Shown here piece after piece: positions 15,605 through 23,299 of a stretch of 30,316 bases of DNA. The translations under genes were made by a program, and so were the position numbers. Under the pieces are notes generated by a model. The model saw only the letters and a program-made list of their open reading frames with translations. It had not been told where the DNA came from and made no database searches. Source of the DNA: an uncultured Selenomonadales bacterium (GTDB lineage: Bacteria; Bacillota; Clostridia; Christensenellales; QALW01); contig CAJKLB010000029.1 in assembly GCA_905200615.1 (NCBI GenBank), positions 1 to 30,316 on the forward strand, given 5' to 3'. Each line of letters begins with the position of its first letter. The stretch's first letter is position 1.

Positions 15605-17284
15605 TTATGCAGAGATATCTTCCTCTGCATCTTCGTCATAAGTGCCGAACATTACGGTGAGTGTTTCGAGTTTCTTCATTTGGAATTTGTAGTATATTAC
15701 TACGGGATTTCCGCAAGTGTGAGAGTATTTGACCTCTTTCTCAAATACCTCAATCCTACGGATGAAGGCTCGAAGCAATTCGGGTGTCAGTTTCGGCATC
15801 TCCACATACTGCTTTGCCTTTGCCATAAACTCTCGTACCGACTGTTCGTGTGCATCTAACTCTGCAATCCCTTTGTTCAGACTTTCGAGTTCGAGCTTCA
15901 GTTCGGCTTGTTCCTGTTCGTATCCACAAGCCATTTCATCATAACGCTCTACGGTTATTCTGCCGACCACACGATCCTCATACAGACAACGGATAATATT
16001 GTCTATCTTTTTGATACGGTCTTCGATTTTATCCTTTTGTTTTTTAGCAAGGGCATAAAACTTTTCGGCTTCGCTTTTCGCTTTTTGCATGGCTGCCTCA
16101 TAGAACTTATCGGGTTCTTCTCTTGCGAAGGCGGTCATCCTTTTCAAATCGTCAAGCACAATTTGGTCTAACACTATTTCACGAATATTGTGTGCCGTGC
16201 AATCGGTGGTGCGCCTACGGTATCCGCCGCATTGAAACGCATTCTTTTCGGGTGCAAGTGTTTTTGCTCTTGCAAGGTATAACCGCTTGTGGCAATCGCC
16301 ACAGTATAGGATACCTGCGTACTTATCCACCTCGCCTTGCTTATCGGGACGCTTTCGTCCGGCAAAGTGCTTTTGCACTCTCTCGAACACCTCTCGCTCA
16401 ACAATGCCTTCGTGCGTGTTCTTGAATATGAGAATTTTGTCGGGGTCATTTTTAAGCCGTTTCTTTAACTTATTCGACTTGGAATAAGTTTTAAAGTTTA
16501 CGGTGTCGCCCACATATTCCTGATTTTCAAGCATTTTGCGAACTGTGGTCTGCGCCCAATGATACGGACGGTTAAGGTCGGGGTTGCCGATACGCTTTCC
16601 TGTGGTTTGGAAGATATATACGCTTGGGGAGAGTATCTTTTCCTCACACAGTATGTCGCAGATTTTAACGACACCGAGTCCAGATGCATACATATCGAAT
16701 ATGCGTTTTACAATAGGCGCAGTCTGTGGGTCGGGAATTAATTCCTTTTTGTTTTCGGGGTTACGCATATAGCCGTATGGTGTTGCTGTGCTTATACGCT
16801 CACCACGTTGACCTTTTGCTCTCTGCACCGCACGGATTTTTCTGCTCGTATCGGCAGCATAAAAATCGTTGAAGTAATTACGCATACCGGAGAAATCATT
16901 ATCCGCTCTATTGATGCTGTCATACCCATCGTTGATTGCAATAAATCTTACGTCATAGGATGGAAATTTAATATCCATTAAGTGTCCTGTTTCCAGATAA
17001 TCTCTGCCGAGACGGGATTGGTCTTTTACGATTACGATTCCAATTTTACCTGCTTCAACATCCTTCATCATTTGCACATGGGCAGGTCTTTTGAAATCGG
17101 TACCACTGTATCCGTCATCTACATAAAATTTGCAGTTGCGGAAGCCGTGATCGTCAGCGTACTTTTGAAGTATGATTTTCTGATTCTCGATTGAAAGGGA
17201 TTCGCCGAGCCTTTCGTCCTCTTGAGACAGTCTGCAATAAAGTGCAGTTATTAAATTGTTTGTATTCTCGGTTGATTTTAACAT
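15605..17284 (-). CDS. Large serine recombinase (TnpX/TndX-like)
   Basis: The 559-residue product is a large serine recombinase that cuts and joins element ends through a 5' phosphoserine link. The N-terminal catalytic domain has the nucleophile Ser20 in ALYCRLSQEDE, plus DDGYSGTDFKRP and the DQSRLGRDYLETG arginine motif. A recombinase domain follows, then a zinc ribbon (YCGDCHKRLYL, FQCGGYRRRTTDC, about 333-375) and a long coiled coil with a DUF4368-like C-terminus. Length is near TndX (about 530). The ATG follows AAAGGA by 11 bases. Placed at the element's edge, it should carry out excision and insertion. No damage is visible, so the element may still be active. Confidence 0.93.
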   Translation of the reverse strand: MLKSTENTNNLITALYCRLSQEDERLGESLSIENQKIILQKYADDHGFRNCKFYVDDGYSGTDFKRPAHVQMMKDVEAGKIGIVIVKDQSRLGRDYLETGHLMDIKFPSYDVRFIAINDGYDSINRADNDFSGMRNYFNDFYAADTSRKIRAVQRAKGQRGERISTATPYGYMRNPENKKELIPDPQTAPIVKRIFDMYASGLGVVKICDILCEEKILSPSVYIFQTTGKRIGNPDLNRPYHWAQTTVRKMLENQEYVGDTVNFKTYSKSNKLKKRLKNDPDKILIFKNTHEGIVEREVFERVQKHFAGRKRPDKQGEVDKYAGILYCGDCHKRLYLARAKTLAPEKNAFQCGGYRRRTTDCTAHNIREIVLDQIVLDDLKRMTAFAREEPDKFYEAAMQKAKSEAEKFYALAKKQKDKIEDRIKKIDNIIRCLYEDRVVGRITVERYDEMACGYEQEQAELKLELESLNKGIAELDAHEQSVREFMAKAKQYVEMPKLTPELLRAFIRRIEVFEKEVKYSHTCGNPVVIYYKFQMKKLETLTVMFGTYDEDAEEDISA

Positions 17285-17328
17285 AATATTTCGTATCCTT
17301 TCCGAGCCGAGTGCGGCTCTGTAAAATC

Positions 17329-17370
17329 AAACCGAGTAGGATACAGCAACACCATATCACTACTCGGTTT
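17329..17370 (-). other. Hairpin upstream of the recombinase gene
   Basis: An 11-bp inverted repeat AAACCGAGTAG/CTACTCGGTTT (17329-17339/17360-17370) lies between tnpW and the recombinase start. A second hairpin GAGCCG-AGTG-CGGCTC (17304-17319) lies nearer the gene. They could attenuate recombinase expression or bind a protein. There is no U-tract, so they are not clear terminators. Confidence 0.4.
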
Positions 17371-17391
17371 CAAAGTCCAGCGACAAAACTG

Positions 17392-17601
17392 TTAATTTTT
17401 TTCGCCGGTTATGAGCTGAAGGATTTTATCCTCAGCACAGTCAATCCGCAGTTCACTTGAAGCAATCGGTATTGCGGATATTACGGGGTATTTTGCACCG
17501 TCCACAACAACCGTCCTTGCAAAATAGGTGTATCTGCAATCTTCGGGGATGTTATCTTTCTGTGCGTTTTCAGCAGCAGTGATATACTTTTTTTCGTTCA
17601 T
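17392..17601 (-). CDS. TnpW-like transposon-encoded small protein
   Basis: The 69-residue product resembles the small TnpW proteins of Tn4451-type elements: a charged N-terminus, then TYFARTVVVDGAKYPVISAIP, a compact beta-rich core, and a short acidic tail ending in ILQLITGEKN. A Met six codons upstream also opens the frame, but AAAGGA lies 8 bases before the Met at 17601, which is preferred. It lies between the relaxase and the recombinase on the same strand, the order seen in related elements. TnpW's biochemical role is not established to my knowledge. Confidence 0.65.
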   Translation of the reverse strand: MNEKKYITAAENAQKDNIPEDCRYTYFARTVVVDGAKYPVISAIPIASSELRIDCAEDKILQLITGEKN

Positions 17602-17642
17602 AAAAAACAATCCTTTCAAAATTAAAAATAGTTATAAAAAAT

Positions 17643-17672
17643 GAGCGTGAGATTAGAGATTTTCTCACGCTC
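17643..17672 (-). terminator. Intrinsic terminator after the relaxase genes
   Basis: On the minus strand the 10-bp stem GAGCGTGAGA/TCTCACGCTC is followed by a run of six T (17641-17636). It begins 2 bases past the relaxase stop and separates the mobilization genes from tnpW and the recombinase. Confidence 0.8.
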
Positions 17673-17673
17673 T

Positions 17674-19053
17674 TTACATCCCGCTCATCACGGGGCCTTG
17701 TTTTTTCTTACGCTCTGCCGGGTAGTACTTGGTAGTGCAATCTTCCACGGGAGCATCCTCGTCAATTATATTACCGATATCGCCGATAAGATATGCCGCA
17801 TCAGTTCCAACACTATGAGTACCGCCGAAGGTATCAGAGCAAGCCAAAACAGTTTGTTGGTATGTCTCTCCAGTTTGTCCTCCGCTGTACTGCGAAGCAT
17901 AGAGATGTTGTTCGAACAGCTCTCGCTCATTCTCCCAACCTGTTTCTCGGTATCCGTTATCAGCCGATTGATATTCTCGGTCAGTTCCGCCGCCGACGTT
18001 TCCATCGCCGTCTGAAACTGCGCGGTCGCTTCTTTGGTCTGCTCGGTGTACTGCATCAGTACCTTCAGCTGCCGATCCATATACACTTTTAACTCTTTCT
18101 CGGTCGTCAGCGTAGGCAGTGTATCCCGAATCTCCTTCAGCAAATCTATCTGTGATCTCTGCGTAGATATCATTGCCATCCAGTTCGGCTCGGTCACCGC
18201 CACGCAAGGATGAACCTTTTCTGCGGTGGTGATCTTCTGCTGTGCTTCGGTTATTAAATCTTGCGGTGATTTCCGCTCTGTAGATGAACTCATATTCCAT
18301 ACTCTCCTTTAGAAATTTTGTTAGGTGTAATTTGCAGTCCCGACAGGCTTTGCCTTCGGGTGTGGTGTAGGTGATATTCTTACGAGTGTCCGTCCACTTG
18401 ACACCGTAACCTTCTGCTTCCATCAGCATAATAAAATGCTCTTTGGAAGCGGCGGTCCGCATTACATTTGAGATAACAGCTTCAAGCCGTATCTTCCAAC
18501 TTTCGCCCTTTTCAGCAGACCGATATTCACGGTCGTTCATCGGCTTTGCTCTCTCGGTAGGAGGCTTGGGTTTCAAAACCGACAACCCATATTCAAGGCA
18601 GAGGACGTCTGATTTTTGCATCAGCATTTCCACCTCGCTTTCGGTGATGTGAAACTTTTTACCGCTTTCTGCGTTTACGCTGTTCATAACAAAATGCGAG
18701 TGGATATGGTCACGGTCGCAGTGGGTGGACACTACGATTTCGAAGCCGGAAAATTTTTCAGTTTCCTCGGCAAATCTAACTGCTATTTCGTGTGCCGTTT
18801 GCGGTGATATATTTTCATCCACCGAAAAGGATTGAACGAAATGATAGAACAGTCTTTTATCCGTTTTGTTATATAACCGCTTGGTGTTATTAAACTCGGT
18901 ATAGGCAGACTGCGGTGTGCAGTTAACACCGGTCACATACTTATTGCCGTCATCGGCAACGGTTTTGTCATCTCGCATTGTGTATTGCAAGACAAACGAC
19001 ATTGTATTATAGGTTTGCGGTTTTTGGTAATTTACGAAATGAACAATTGCCAT
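17674..19053 (-). CDS. MobP-type relaxase (mobilization nuclease)
   Basis: The 459-residue product is a relaxase of the MobA/VirD2 group. It nicks one strand at oriT and stays attached through a tyrosine. The metal-binding H-x4-H-x-H-x-H motif is at residues 111-120 (HCDRDHIHSH), followed by FVMNSVN; candidate tyrosines are near the N-terminus (Tyr9, Tyr15, Tyr24). The nuclease domain ends near residue 265. The rest (about 254-430) is a Gly/Asp/Arg/Ser-rich, poorly hydrophobic tail whose DNA also encodes a second protein in another frame. The start at 19053 has GAGGG 7 bases upstream and lies 4 bases after the MobC-like gene, so the two are coupled. Confidence 0.9.
   Translation of the reverse strand: MAIVHFVNYQKPQTYNTMSFVLQYTMRDDKTVADDGNKYVTGVNCTPQSAYTEFNNTKRLYNKTDKRLFYHFVQSFSVDENISPQTAHEIAVRFAEETEKFSGFEIVVSTHCDRDHIHSHFVMNSVNAESGKKFHITESEVEMLMQKSDVLCLEYGLSVLKPKPPTERAKPMNDREYRSAEKGESWKIRLEAVISNVMRTAASKEHFIMLMEAEGYGVKWTDTRKNITYTTPEGKACRDCKLHLTKFLKESMEYEFIYRAEITARFNNRSTAEDHHRRKGSSLRGGDRAELDGNDIYAEITDRFAEGDSGYTAYADDRERVKSVYGSAAEGTDAVHRADQRSDRAVSDGDGNVGGGTDREYQSADNGYRETGWENERELFEQHLYASQYSGGQTGETYQQTVLACSDTFGGTHSVGTDAAYLIGDIGNIIDEDAPVEDCTTKYYPAERKKKQGPVMSGM
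17766..18293 (-). CDS. MobB-like coiled-coil membrane protein nested in the relaxase gene
   Basis: This 175-residue frame lies wholly inside the 3' half of the relaxase gene, same strand, shifted by one base. AAAGGAG stands 9 bases before its ATG. The product has a composition like a real protein: a helical N-terminus, a long coiled coil (about 55-145, with KELKVYMDRQLKVLMQYTEQ-type heptads), and a C-terminal membrane segment (148-172, FWLALIPSAVLIVLELM). It resembles MobB-type mobilization proteins that sit in the membrane and aid relaxase delivery. The relaxase frame here is low in complexity, which suggests that this frame is the one under stronger constraint. Confidence 0.7.
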   Translation of the reverse strand: MSSSTERKSPQDLITEAQQKITTAEKVHPCVAVTEPNWMAMISTQRSQIDLLKEIRDTLPTLTTEKELKVYMDRQLKVLMQYTEQTKEATAQFQTAMETSAAELTENINRLITDTEKQVGRMSESCSNNISMLRSTAEDKLERHTNKLFWLALIPSAVLIVLELMRHILSAISVI

Positions 19054-19057
19054 AACA

Positions 19058-19360
19058 TCACCCTCTTCCAAGCTCGGCAGATAGCAGTTCGTAAATCTTT
19101 TTCAGTTCCTCTTGGGTGGCGGCAAGATTTACGGTGCTGATTCTTCCCTGACGGGAAAGTATCAGCAACTGATTTACATTGTTGCCGAGTTTTTTCACCT
19201 GTGTGGTAAGCTCACGCAGACCGTCGTAATTTATTACCTTTTTATCGATGGCGCAGAGTATGATATAGTCGGTAATGCTCATTCCGGCATCTGCGGCTTT
19301 CTTACGGATCAGAGCATCCAGCGTATCGGAGACTCTGAAATTGAATCGTTTAGTTTTCAT
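19058..19360 (-). CDS. MobC-like relaxosome accessory protein
   Basis: The 100-residue product has an N-terminal ribbon-helix-helix-like segment (KRFNFRVSDTLDALIRKKAADAGMSITDYI) and a MobC-type C-terminal half with KKLGNNVNQLLILSRQG. Such proteins bind oriT, help open the DNA and position the relaxase. A GTG three codons upstream could open the frame, but the ATG at 19360 is the first credible start, with AAAAGGA upstream. It overlaps no gene and lies 4 bases before the relaxase. The 360-base spacer upstream is the expected home of oriT. Confidence 0.85.
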   Translation of the reverse strand: MKTKRFNFRVSDTLDALIRKKAADAGMSITDYIILCAIDKKVINYDGLRELTTQVKKLGNNVNQLLILSRQGRISTVNLAATQEELKKIYELLSAELGRG

Positions 19361-19721
19361 ATAAAACACATCCTTTTAAATATTAAAGTTTCTTGGCTTA
19401 CCTTCTTTTCAAAGAAGGTAAGAAGTGGGTTTGGGCTTCTGCCCAATAAACAGCAGTCGAAGGCGCGGCCGCCGCTTTAGCGGTGGTCGTACAGCCAAAG
19501 GCGATGCTGGTTCTCTCCTAAAGGAGAGAAATAAAATGCGGTAGTTTTTATCGCTTTTTGAGTAACCTTCAGCGACAAATCTCCGCACACACGGCTCACA
19601 TTTGCCCTGTGTTGCGTTTTAACCGAGGCGGTCGGGTGTTTACTCCAACTTGCAAACCGTTCGGCAAACGGGCGGACAAACGCTTCACAGGAACGCAAGG
19701 GACGAAAGTGACAAATGTTTT
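19361..19721 (-). other. Non-coding spacer with inverted repeats, candidate oriT
   Basis: This gap between the ATPase and MobC-like genes has no credible gene. It holds a perfect 12-bp hairpin CTTACCTTCTTT/AAAGAAGGTAAG (19397-19408/19411-19422), an 8-bp hairpin TTCTCTCC/GGAGAGAA (about 19511-19530), and CCGC/GCGG pairings near 19470-19490. Repeats of TTTCGTCACT (19736-19745, 19754-19763) just inside the ATPase gene pair with GACGAAAGTG (19701-19710). Mobilizable elements usually keep oriT next to mobC and the relaxase, so a nick site here is likely; the exact base cannot be named. Confidence 0.5.
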
Positions 19722-20762
19722 CTACACCGAATTTGTTTCGTCACTTACGGCACTTTCGTCACTGCACACAGCAGAAGAGGAAATATATTTCACTTCCAGT
19801 AGCCGTGTTCCATTACTGCGGTGGTCACGGTAATGCACCCCGAGTTTTTCAAGGTCGTACCGCCAACGGTTCATCATTTGCTTGAAGCCTTTGACCGTTG
19901 CCTCTCTATCGGTCAGTCTATTGAACAGTTCCACGAACTCACTGTTACCGCCTACGAAAGATTTTTGTTCTTTCATAAACTGAACGAGCAATTCCATCTC
20001 CGGCGGCAACAATTTTTCGGGTTGCTCACGGCTGTCGGATTTTACTTCCCATAGAAAATCCTTGTTTGAGAACTTTAGTTCAAACTGCCGATGCTCAATA
20101 TCTCTGCCCGTGCAAACGAGTGTGGCGAGGTTTTCACTGCGTTTACTTTTGTCAAGCACGAAGACCGAATCGACTGCGCCTACGATTCCGGTCGTGCCTG
20201 ACAGTTTGTTCAGCGGATCACTATCGCCCTGCTTACGAAGGTGATGCACCAACAGAAGAGAGATATTAAGCTCGTCTGCCAACTGCTTCATCTGACGGAT
20301 TTCATCGTAGTCGTTACCGTAAGAGGTATCCACACCGCCGTTACGCACGATCTGAAAAGTATCGATTGCAACGAGAACGGTATCGGGATGCTCCTTCACA
20401 AACGCATAGATTTCATCGCAGAGACCTTCGGCAAGCGTATGCGCCGCCGTTGCAAAGAAAGCGTTGGAGGGAACGTCATCTGTGATTAAACACAGTCGCT
20501 CTTGCACACGCCTGAGCGTATCCTCCAAGCAAAGATACAGCGTTGTGCCTTTGGTGGTTGGCATACCCCACACGCTTTCTCCTTTGGCGATGCGGATACA
20601 AATATCCAGCACCCACCACGATTTACCGATTTTAGGTGCGCCGCCGAGGATTGTTATTCCTTGCGGCAACAGAGTGTCGATACAAAACTTGGTCGGTTCC
20701 AGTCTTGTATCCATTAGGGTTTCACCGTCTATAACGGTGAGTTTCGGTTTGTTTTCAGTCAT
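19722..20762 (-). CDS. RepA-like AAA/RecA-fold ATPase (helicase)
   Basis: The 346-residue product is a RecA-fold ATPase of the AAA_25/RepA helicase type. The Walker A motif is GGAPKIGKSW (40-49); the Walker B-like strand is VLVAIDTFQIV (about 136-146); LLVHHLRKQGD and the LSGTTGIVGAVDSVFVL stretch are typical of this group. A winged-helix-like C-terminal part (about 250-330) may bind DNA. These proteins serve in replication or unwinding of mobilizable elements and small plasmids. AAGGAGGTG stands before the ATG. The gene is divergent from the DUF6076-like gene. It may let the element replicate briefly after excision; that is inference. Confidence 0.85.
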   Translation of the reverse strand: MTENKPKLTVIDGETLMDTRLEPTKFCIDTLLPQGITILGGAPKIGKSWWVLDICIRIAKGESVWGMPTTKGTTLYLCLEDTLRRVQERLCLITDDVPSNAFFATAAHTLAEGLCDEIYAFVKEHPDTVLVAIDTFQIVRNGGVDTSYGNDYDEIRQMKQLADELNISLLLVHHLRKQGDSDPLNKLSGTTGIVGAVDSVFVLDKSKRSENLATLVCTGRDIEHRQFELKFSNKDFLWEVKSDSREQPEKLLPPEMELLVQFMKEQKSFVGGNSEFVELFNRLTDREATVKGFKQMMNRWRYDLEKLGVHYRDHRSNGTRLLEVKYISSSAVCSDESAVSDETNSV

Positions 20763-20788
20763 TTGAAAACACCTCCTTGAAATAAAGT

Positions 20789-20829
20789 AAGGGCGAGAGT
20801 CAAAGTTTTTTACTCTGACTTTCGCCCTT
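20789..20829. repeat. 18-bp imperfect inverted repeat between divergent genes
   Basis: AAGGGCGAGAGTCAAAGT (20789-20806) and its near-complement (20812-20829) are separated by TTTTT and differ at two places. It lies in the gap between the divergent ATPase and DUF6076-like genes, 26 bases from the ATPase start. It could be an operator or block stray transcription. Confidence 0.55.
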
Positions 20830-20923
20830 CTACTTGTATTGTGTAAGAAAAAATGATAAAATAATAATTGTCATATATAATATAAAACTATTTGCTGACA
20901 AATTAAAGTTAGGAGGTGTTCTC

Positions 20924-22237
20924 TTGTTTGGATGTATATCTTTTTGCATCGGTGATAAACACATCGAAATTAATGGTAAAAAGTTTTCGCTCGGTGACCT
21001 GACAACTGAGTTTTTGAATCTGCCGAAAGATAAATATGCTGCTATGCGCGAACAGTTGGAACTTGCACAAAGCAAGTTAAGCGAATATATGCGGAGCAAG
21101 AAACTTTCTGATTGGTATGAAGCCAACAAGGAATATATAAAACTCGATGCTATGATCTGTGAGTTCCCCTGCCTTGAACTTGTGCGAGAGGAGACAGATA
21201 TTTTTGCAGAAGCTGAACAGTTTACAGCACAGCAATCGATGTTTGAGAGTGACGATTGTGAGCTTTCTGAACATGACATTGAAGTATTAAATAAAATTAC
21301 CGCCTACGAAGATTACCTTGAGAATCCAAATAATTATGGCGGTGTAAATAAAGAATATTACACAAACACCCAGACAGAAAAGGCGTTCTGTGTTACCACA
21401 CCCCAGCCGCCAATTCCTGAACTGCCACCCGAAAAAACAAGAGCGTTGCTGATTTATCCGGGCAACATCGCAGTTAAGTGGAAGTATTATAAGGATTACT
21501 GCGATGCATATGCAAAGGCGCTTTACGATATAAATTCATTCAACACAACGATATTTAATTTCATAAAATTCTTTTTATCCTCTCTGAATAAGCTTGATAC
21601 CAACAACTATGCAATGGCTCTTGATGACTTGTTTAACCATCCCCGTGCTGAAAAGTTTATCGCCAATCCGGTTGAGGGTTCGGGATACTTTACCGCTAAT
21701 GATCCTGTAATCCTTCGCCATATGCCAAGGGAAACTTTTGAGGGGTCGGGAGAATATAAAATCTATCAGTATTATGAGGTGGAGTCGTTACAGGCACTGC
21801 TTAAAATGGATTTTTACAAGGCATTGGAAGTGGGATATATTATCCGCAAATGTGAATACTGCGGCAGATACTTTTTGCTTAAAAAGGGATACCACACCAA
21901 GTATTGCGACAACCCTGCACCCGATAATCCAAAGTACACCTGCGCTCAGCTTGGTTATCACCGCAAGGGAATAAAAGAATTACAGGCTGACAACCCCAAG
22001 GCGCAATCCCTTCGCCGTTGTTACTTGCGTATCGATAAGGATTTCTCCCGTGGAGTGATAACACAAGAAGAAAAATATAAATTATACCGCACGGCGCAGG
22101 ATTTATATTACGATGCAACCACAAGATCGGGAACAACAAATGAGGAGTTTGAAGAGCAACTTGCATCTAAAAATCTATATCCGTTGTGTGATGTTGTTCG
22201 TAAAACCAAACCGCGCGGCAGACCGAAGTCTGAGTAA
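20924..22237 (+). CDS. DUF6076-like zinc-binding protein
   Basis: The 437-residue product has a mostly helical N-terminal two thirds with acidic patches and, near residues 310-345, a zinc-finger-like C-x2-C-x16-C cluster (KCEYCGRYF, HTKYCDNPAP) followed by TCAQLGYHRKG. The C-terminus is an RGRPK AT-hook-like tail. This layout is like DUF6076-type proteins I associate with clostridial mobile elements; the name is from memory. The likely start is the TTG at 20924: AGGAGG lies 7 bases before it, whereas the upstream ATG (20834) has none. Function unknown; DNA binding is plausible from the finger and the basic tail. The sigma-like gene follows after 55 bases. Confidence 0.65.
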   Translation: MFGCISFCIGDKHIEINGKKFSLGDLTTEFLNLPKDKYAAMREQLELAQSKLSEYMRSKKLSDWYEANKEYIKLDAMICEFPCLELVREETDIFAEAEQFTAQQSMFESDDCELSEHDIEVLNKITAYEDYLENPNNYGGVNKEYYTNTQTEKAFCVTTPQPPIPELPPEKTRALLIYPGNIAVKWKYYKDYCDAYAKALYDINSFNTTIFNFIKFFLSSLNKLDTNNYAMALDDLFNHPRAEKFIANPVEGSGYFTANDPVILRHMPRETFEGSGEYKIYQYYEVESLQALLKMDFYKALEVGYIIRKCEYCGRYFLLKKGYHTKYCDNPAPDNPKYTCAQLGYHRKGIKELQADNPKAQSLRRCYLRIDKDFSRGVITQEEKYKLYRTAQDLYYDATTRSGTTNEEFEEQLASKNLYPLCDVVRKTKPRGRPKSE

Positions 22238-22292
22238 AGTACGGTTTATGGTGCACATCGTTTGTTAGAATTATAGTGGAGGAGGTGAGCTT

Positions 22293-23147
22293 ATGACCAA
22301 CGAAGAATTAATTTTAAAGTTCTATGACGGCGACGAAACGATTTTAGAGAAACTTTATAATAAAAATATCGGTTTTATCCGCAGTATCGCAAAGGAAGTT
22401 GCCGTTAATTTTAACTGTTATAATAAAAGTGCGGAGCATCCGAATAAACTGACGGCACATTCCAAATATGTTGTGAATGAACTTTTTTACGAAGGTATGC
22501 TTGAGTTTTTCTCTCTCCTTCGCAAAAAGAAATACGAACCGGAACGGGCAAAGCTCACCACCTATCTTTATCCTCGCCTGAAGGGTGCAATGTATCGGTG
22601 GATGGAATGTAATCTCGGCGTTCTTTTCTTTGATCCTGAGGATATGGCGGAGCTGCGGAAAGCACAGCAGTTATATTACGATACAGGCAAGGAGCCGGAG
22701 GAAATTGCAAAAGAACTTGGTATTTCCGTTGAGGATGTTGCTCGGCATATTGGTTATAACACACACTTTCTTTCGGTCTATGACCTTGTGCCTTACGAGG
22801 ACGGAGAGCCGTATGATCCGTATGAGCGTCTGATGCCGAACAAGTCCTCGGCATCCACTGACAGAATTGTATATCATAAGCTTTGCCTTGAATTTTTAAA
22901 GGAGTTATTTGAGGCGCTGCCGAAAAAAGACAGAGAGATCCTTGGTGGTTCTTATGCGTTGTTCGGTTATAAGCACATCGACCTTGACGAGCTTTGCTTG
23001 GAACATATGATGAAGCCGGACGGAATAATAAAGGCTCGGAAAGCGGCAATCCGTAAAATGCGTGAAAAATATCCCGAAAGCAGTTTGCGATTATGGAAAT
23101 CGGTTTACCGCACTGTAATGCGCGAGGCAGAACGATGTCACGAATAA
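22293..23147 (+). CDS. Sigma-70-family RNA polymerase sigma-factor-like protein
   Basis: The 284-residue product has the layout of a short sigma-70 protein. An N-terminal NEELILKFYDGDETILEKLY helix pair and a region-2-like stretch (AKLTTYLYPRLKGAMYRWME) come first, then a helix-turn-helix KEPEEIAKELGISVEDVARHI (about 130-150) and a C-terminal region-4-like part (LPKKDREILGGSYALFG, then a basic helix with KARKAAIRKMREKYPES). An excellent GGAGGAGGTGAG site precedes the ATG. Lying right after the DUF6076-like gene within the element, it may redirect the host polymerase to element promoters. Core contacts cannot be verified by eye; it could also be a sigma-like DNA-binding regulator. Confidence 0.75.
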   Translation: MTNEELILKFYDGDETILEKLYNKNIGFIRSIAKEVAVNFNCYNKSAEHPNKLTAHSKYVVNELFYEGMLEFFSLLRKKKYEPERAKLTTYLYPRLKGAMYRWMECNLGVLFFDPEDMAELRKAQQLYYDTGKEPEEIAKELGISVEDVARHIGYNTHFLSVYDLVPYEDGEPYDPYERLMPNKSSASTDRIVYHKLCLEFLKELFEALPKKDREILGGSYALFGYKHIDLDELCLEHMMKPDGIIKARKAAIRKMREKYPESSLRLWKSVYRTVMREAERCHE

Positions 23148-23236
23148 AAACCCCGTAAAATCGAACAGAAATAGTTTCATCGAGCCGTAGGCCATTTCGA
23201 ATAAAACAAACGGCTACAAAGGCAAATAAAAAAATT

Positions 23237-23290
23237 ACCCACCGGATGTTGTGGCAAGGTTTCGCATAGAACCGCCGCATCCAGTGGGTA
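23237..23290. terminator. Terminator between convergent genes
   Basis: TACCCACCGGATG (23237-23249) pairs with CATCCAGTGGGTA (23278-23290), 12 of 13 positions, around a 28-base loop. On the minus strand it is followed by AATTTTTTTATTT, a good U-tract for ending the CAP-lipoprotein transcript. Confidence 0.7.
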
Positions 23291-23299
23291 TTTATATGC

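Noticed and set aside
19477..19698. 73-codon minus-strand frame in the spacer between the ATPase and MobC-like genes
   Set aside because: No ribosome site, composition unlike a folded protein, and it covers inverted repeats typical of an oriT region.
22555..23280. 241-codon minus-strand frame opposite the sigma-like gene
   Set aside because: The plus-strand frame has an excellent ribosome site and sigma-like sequence; the minus frame starts within the terminator and its composition (many Arg, His, Pro, Cys) is that of an antisense shadow.
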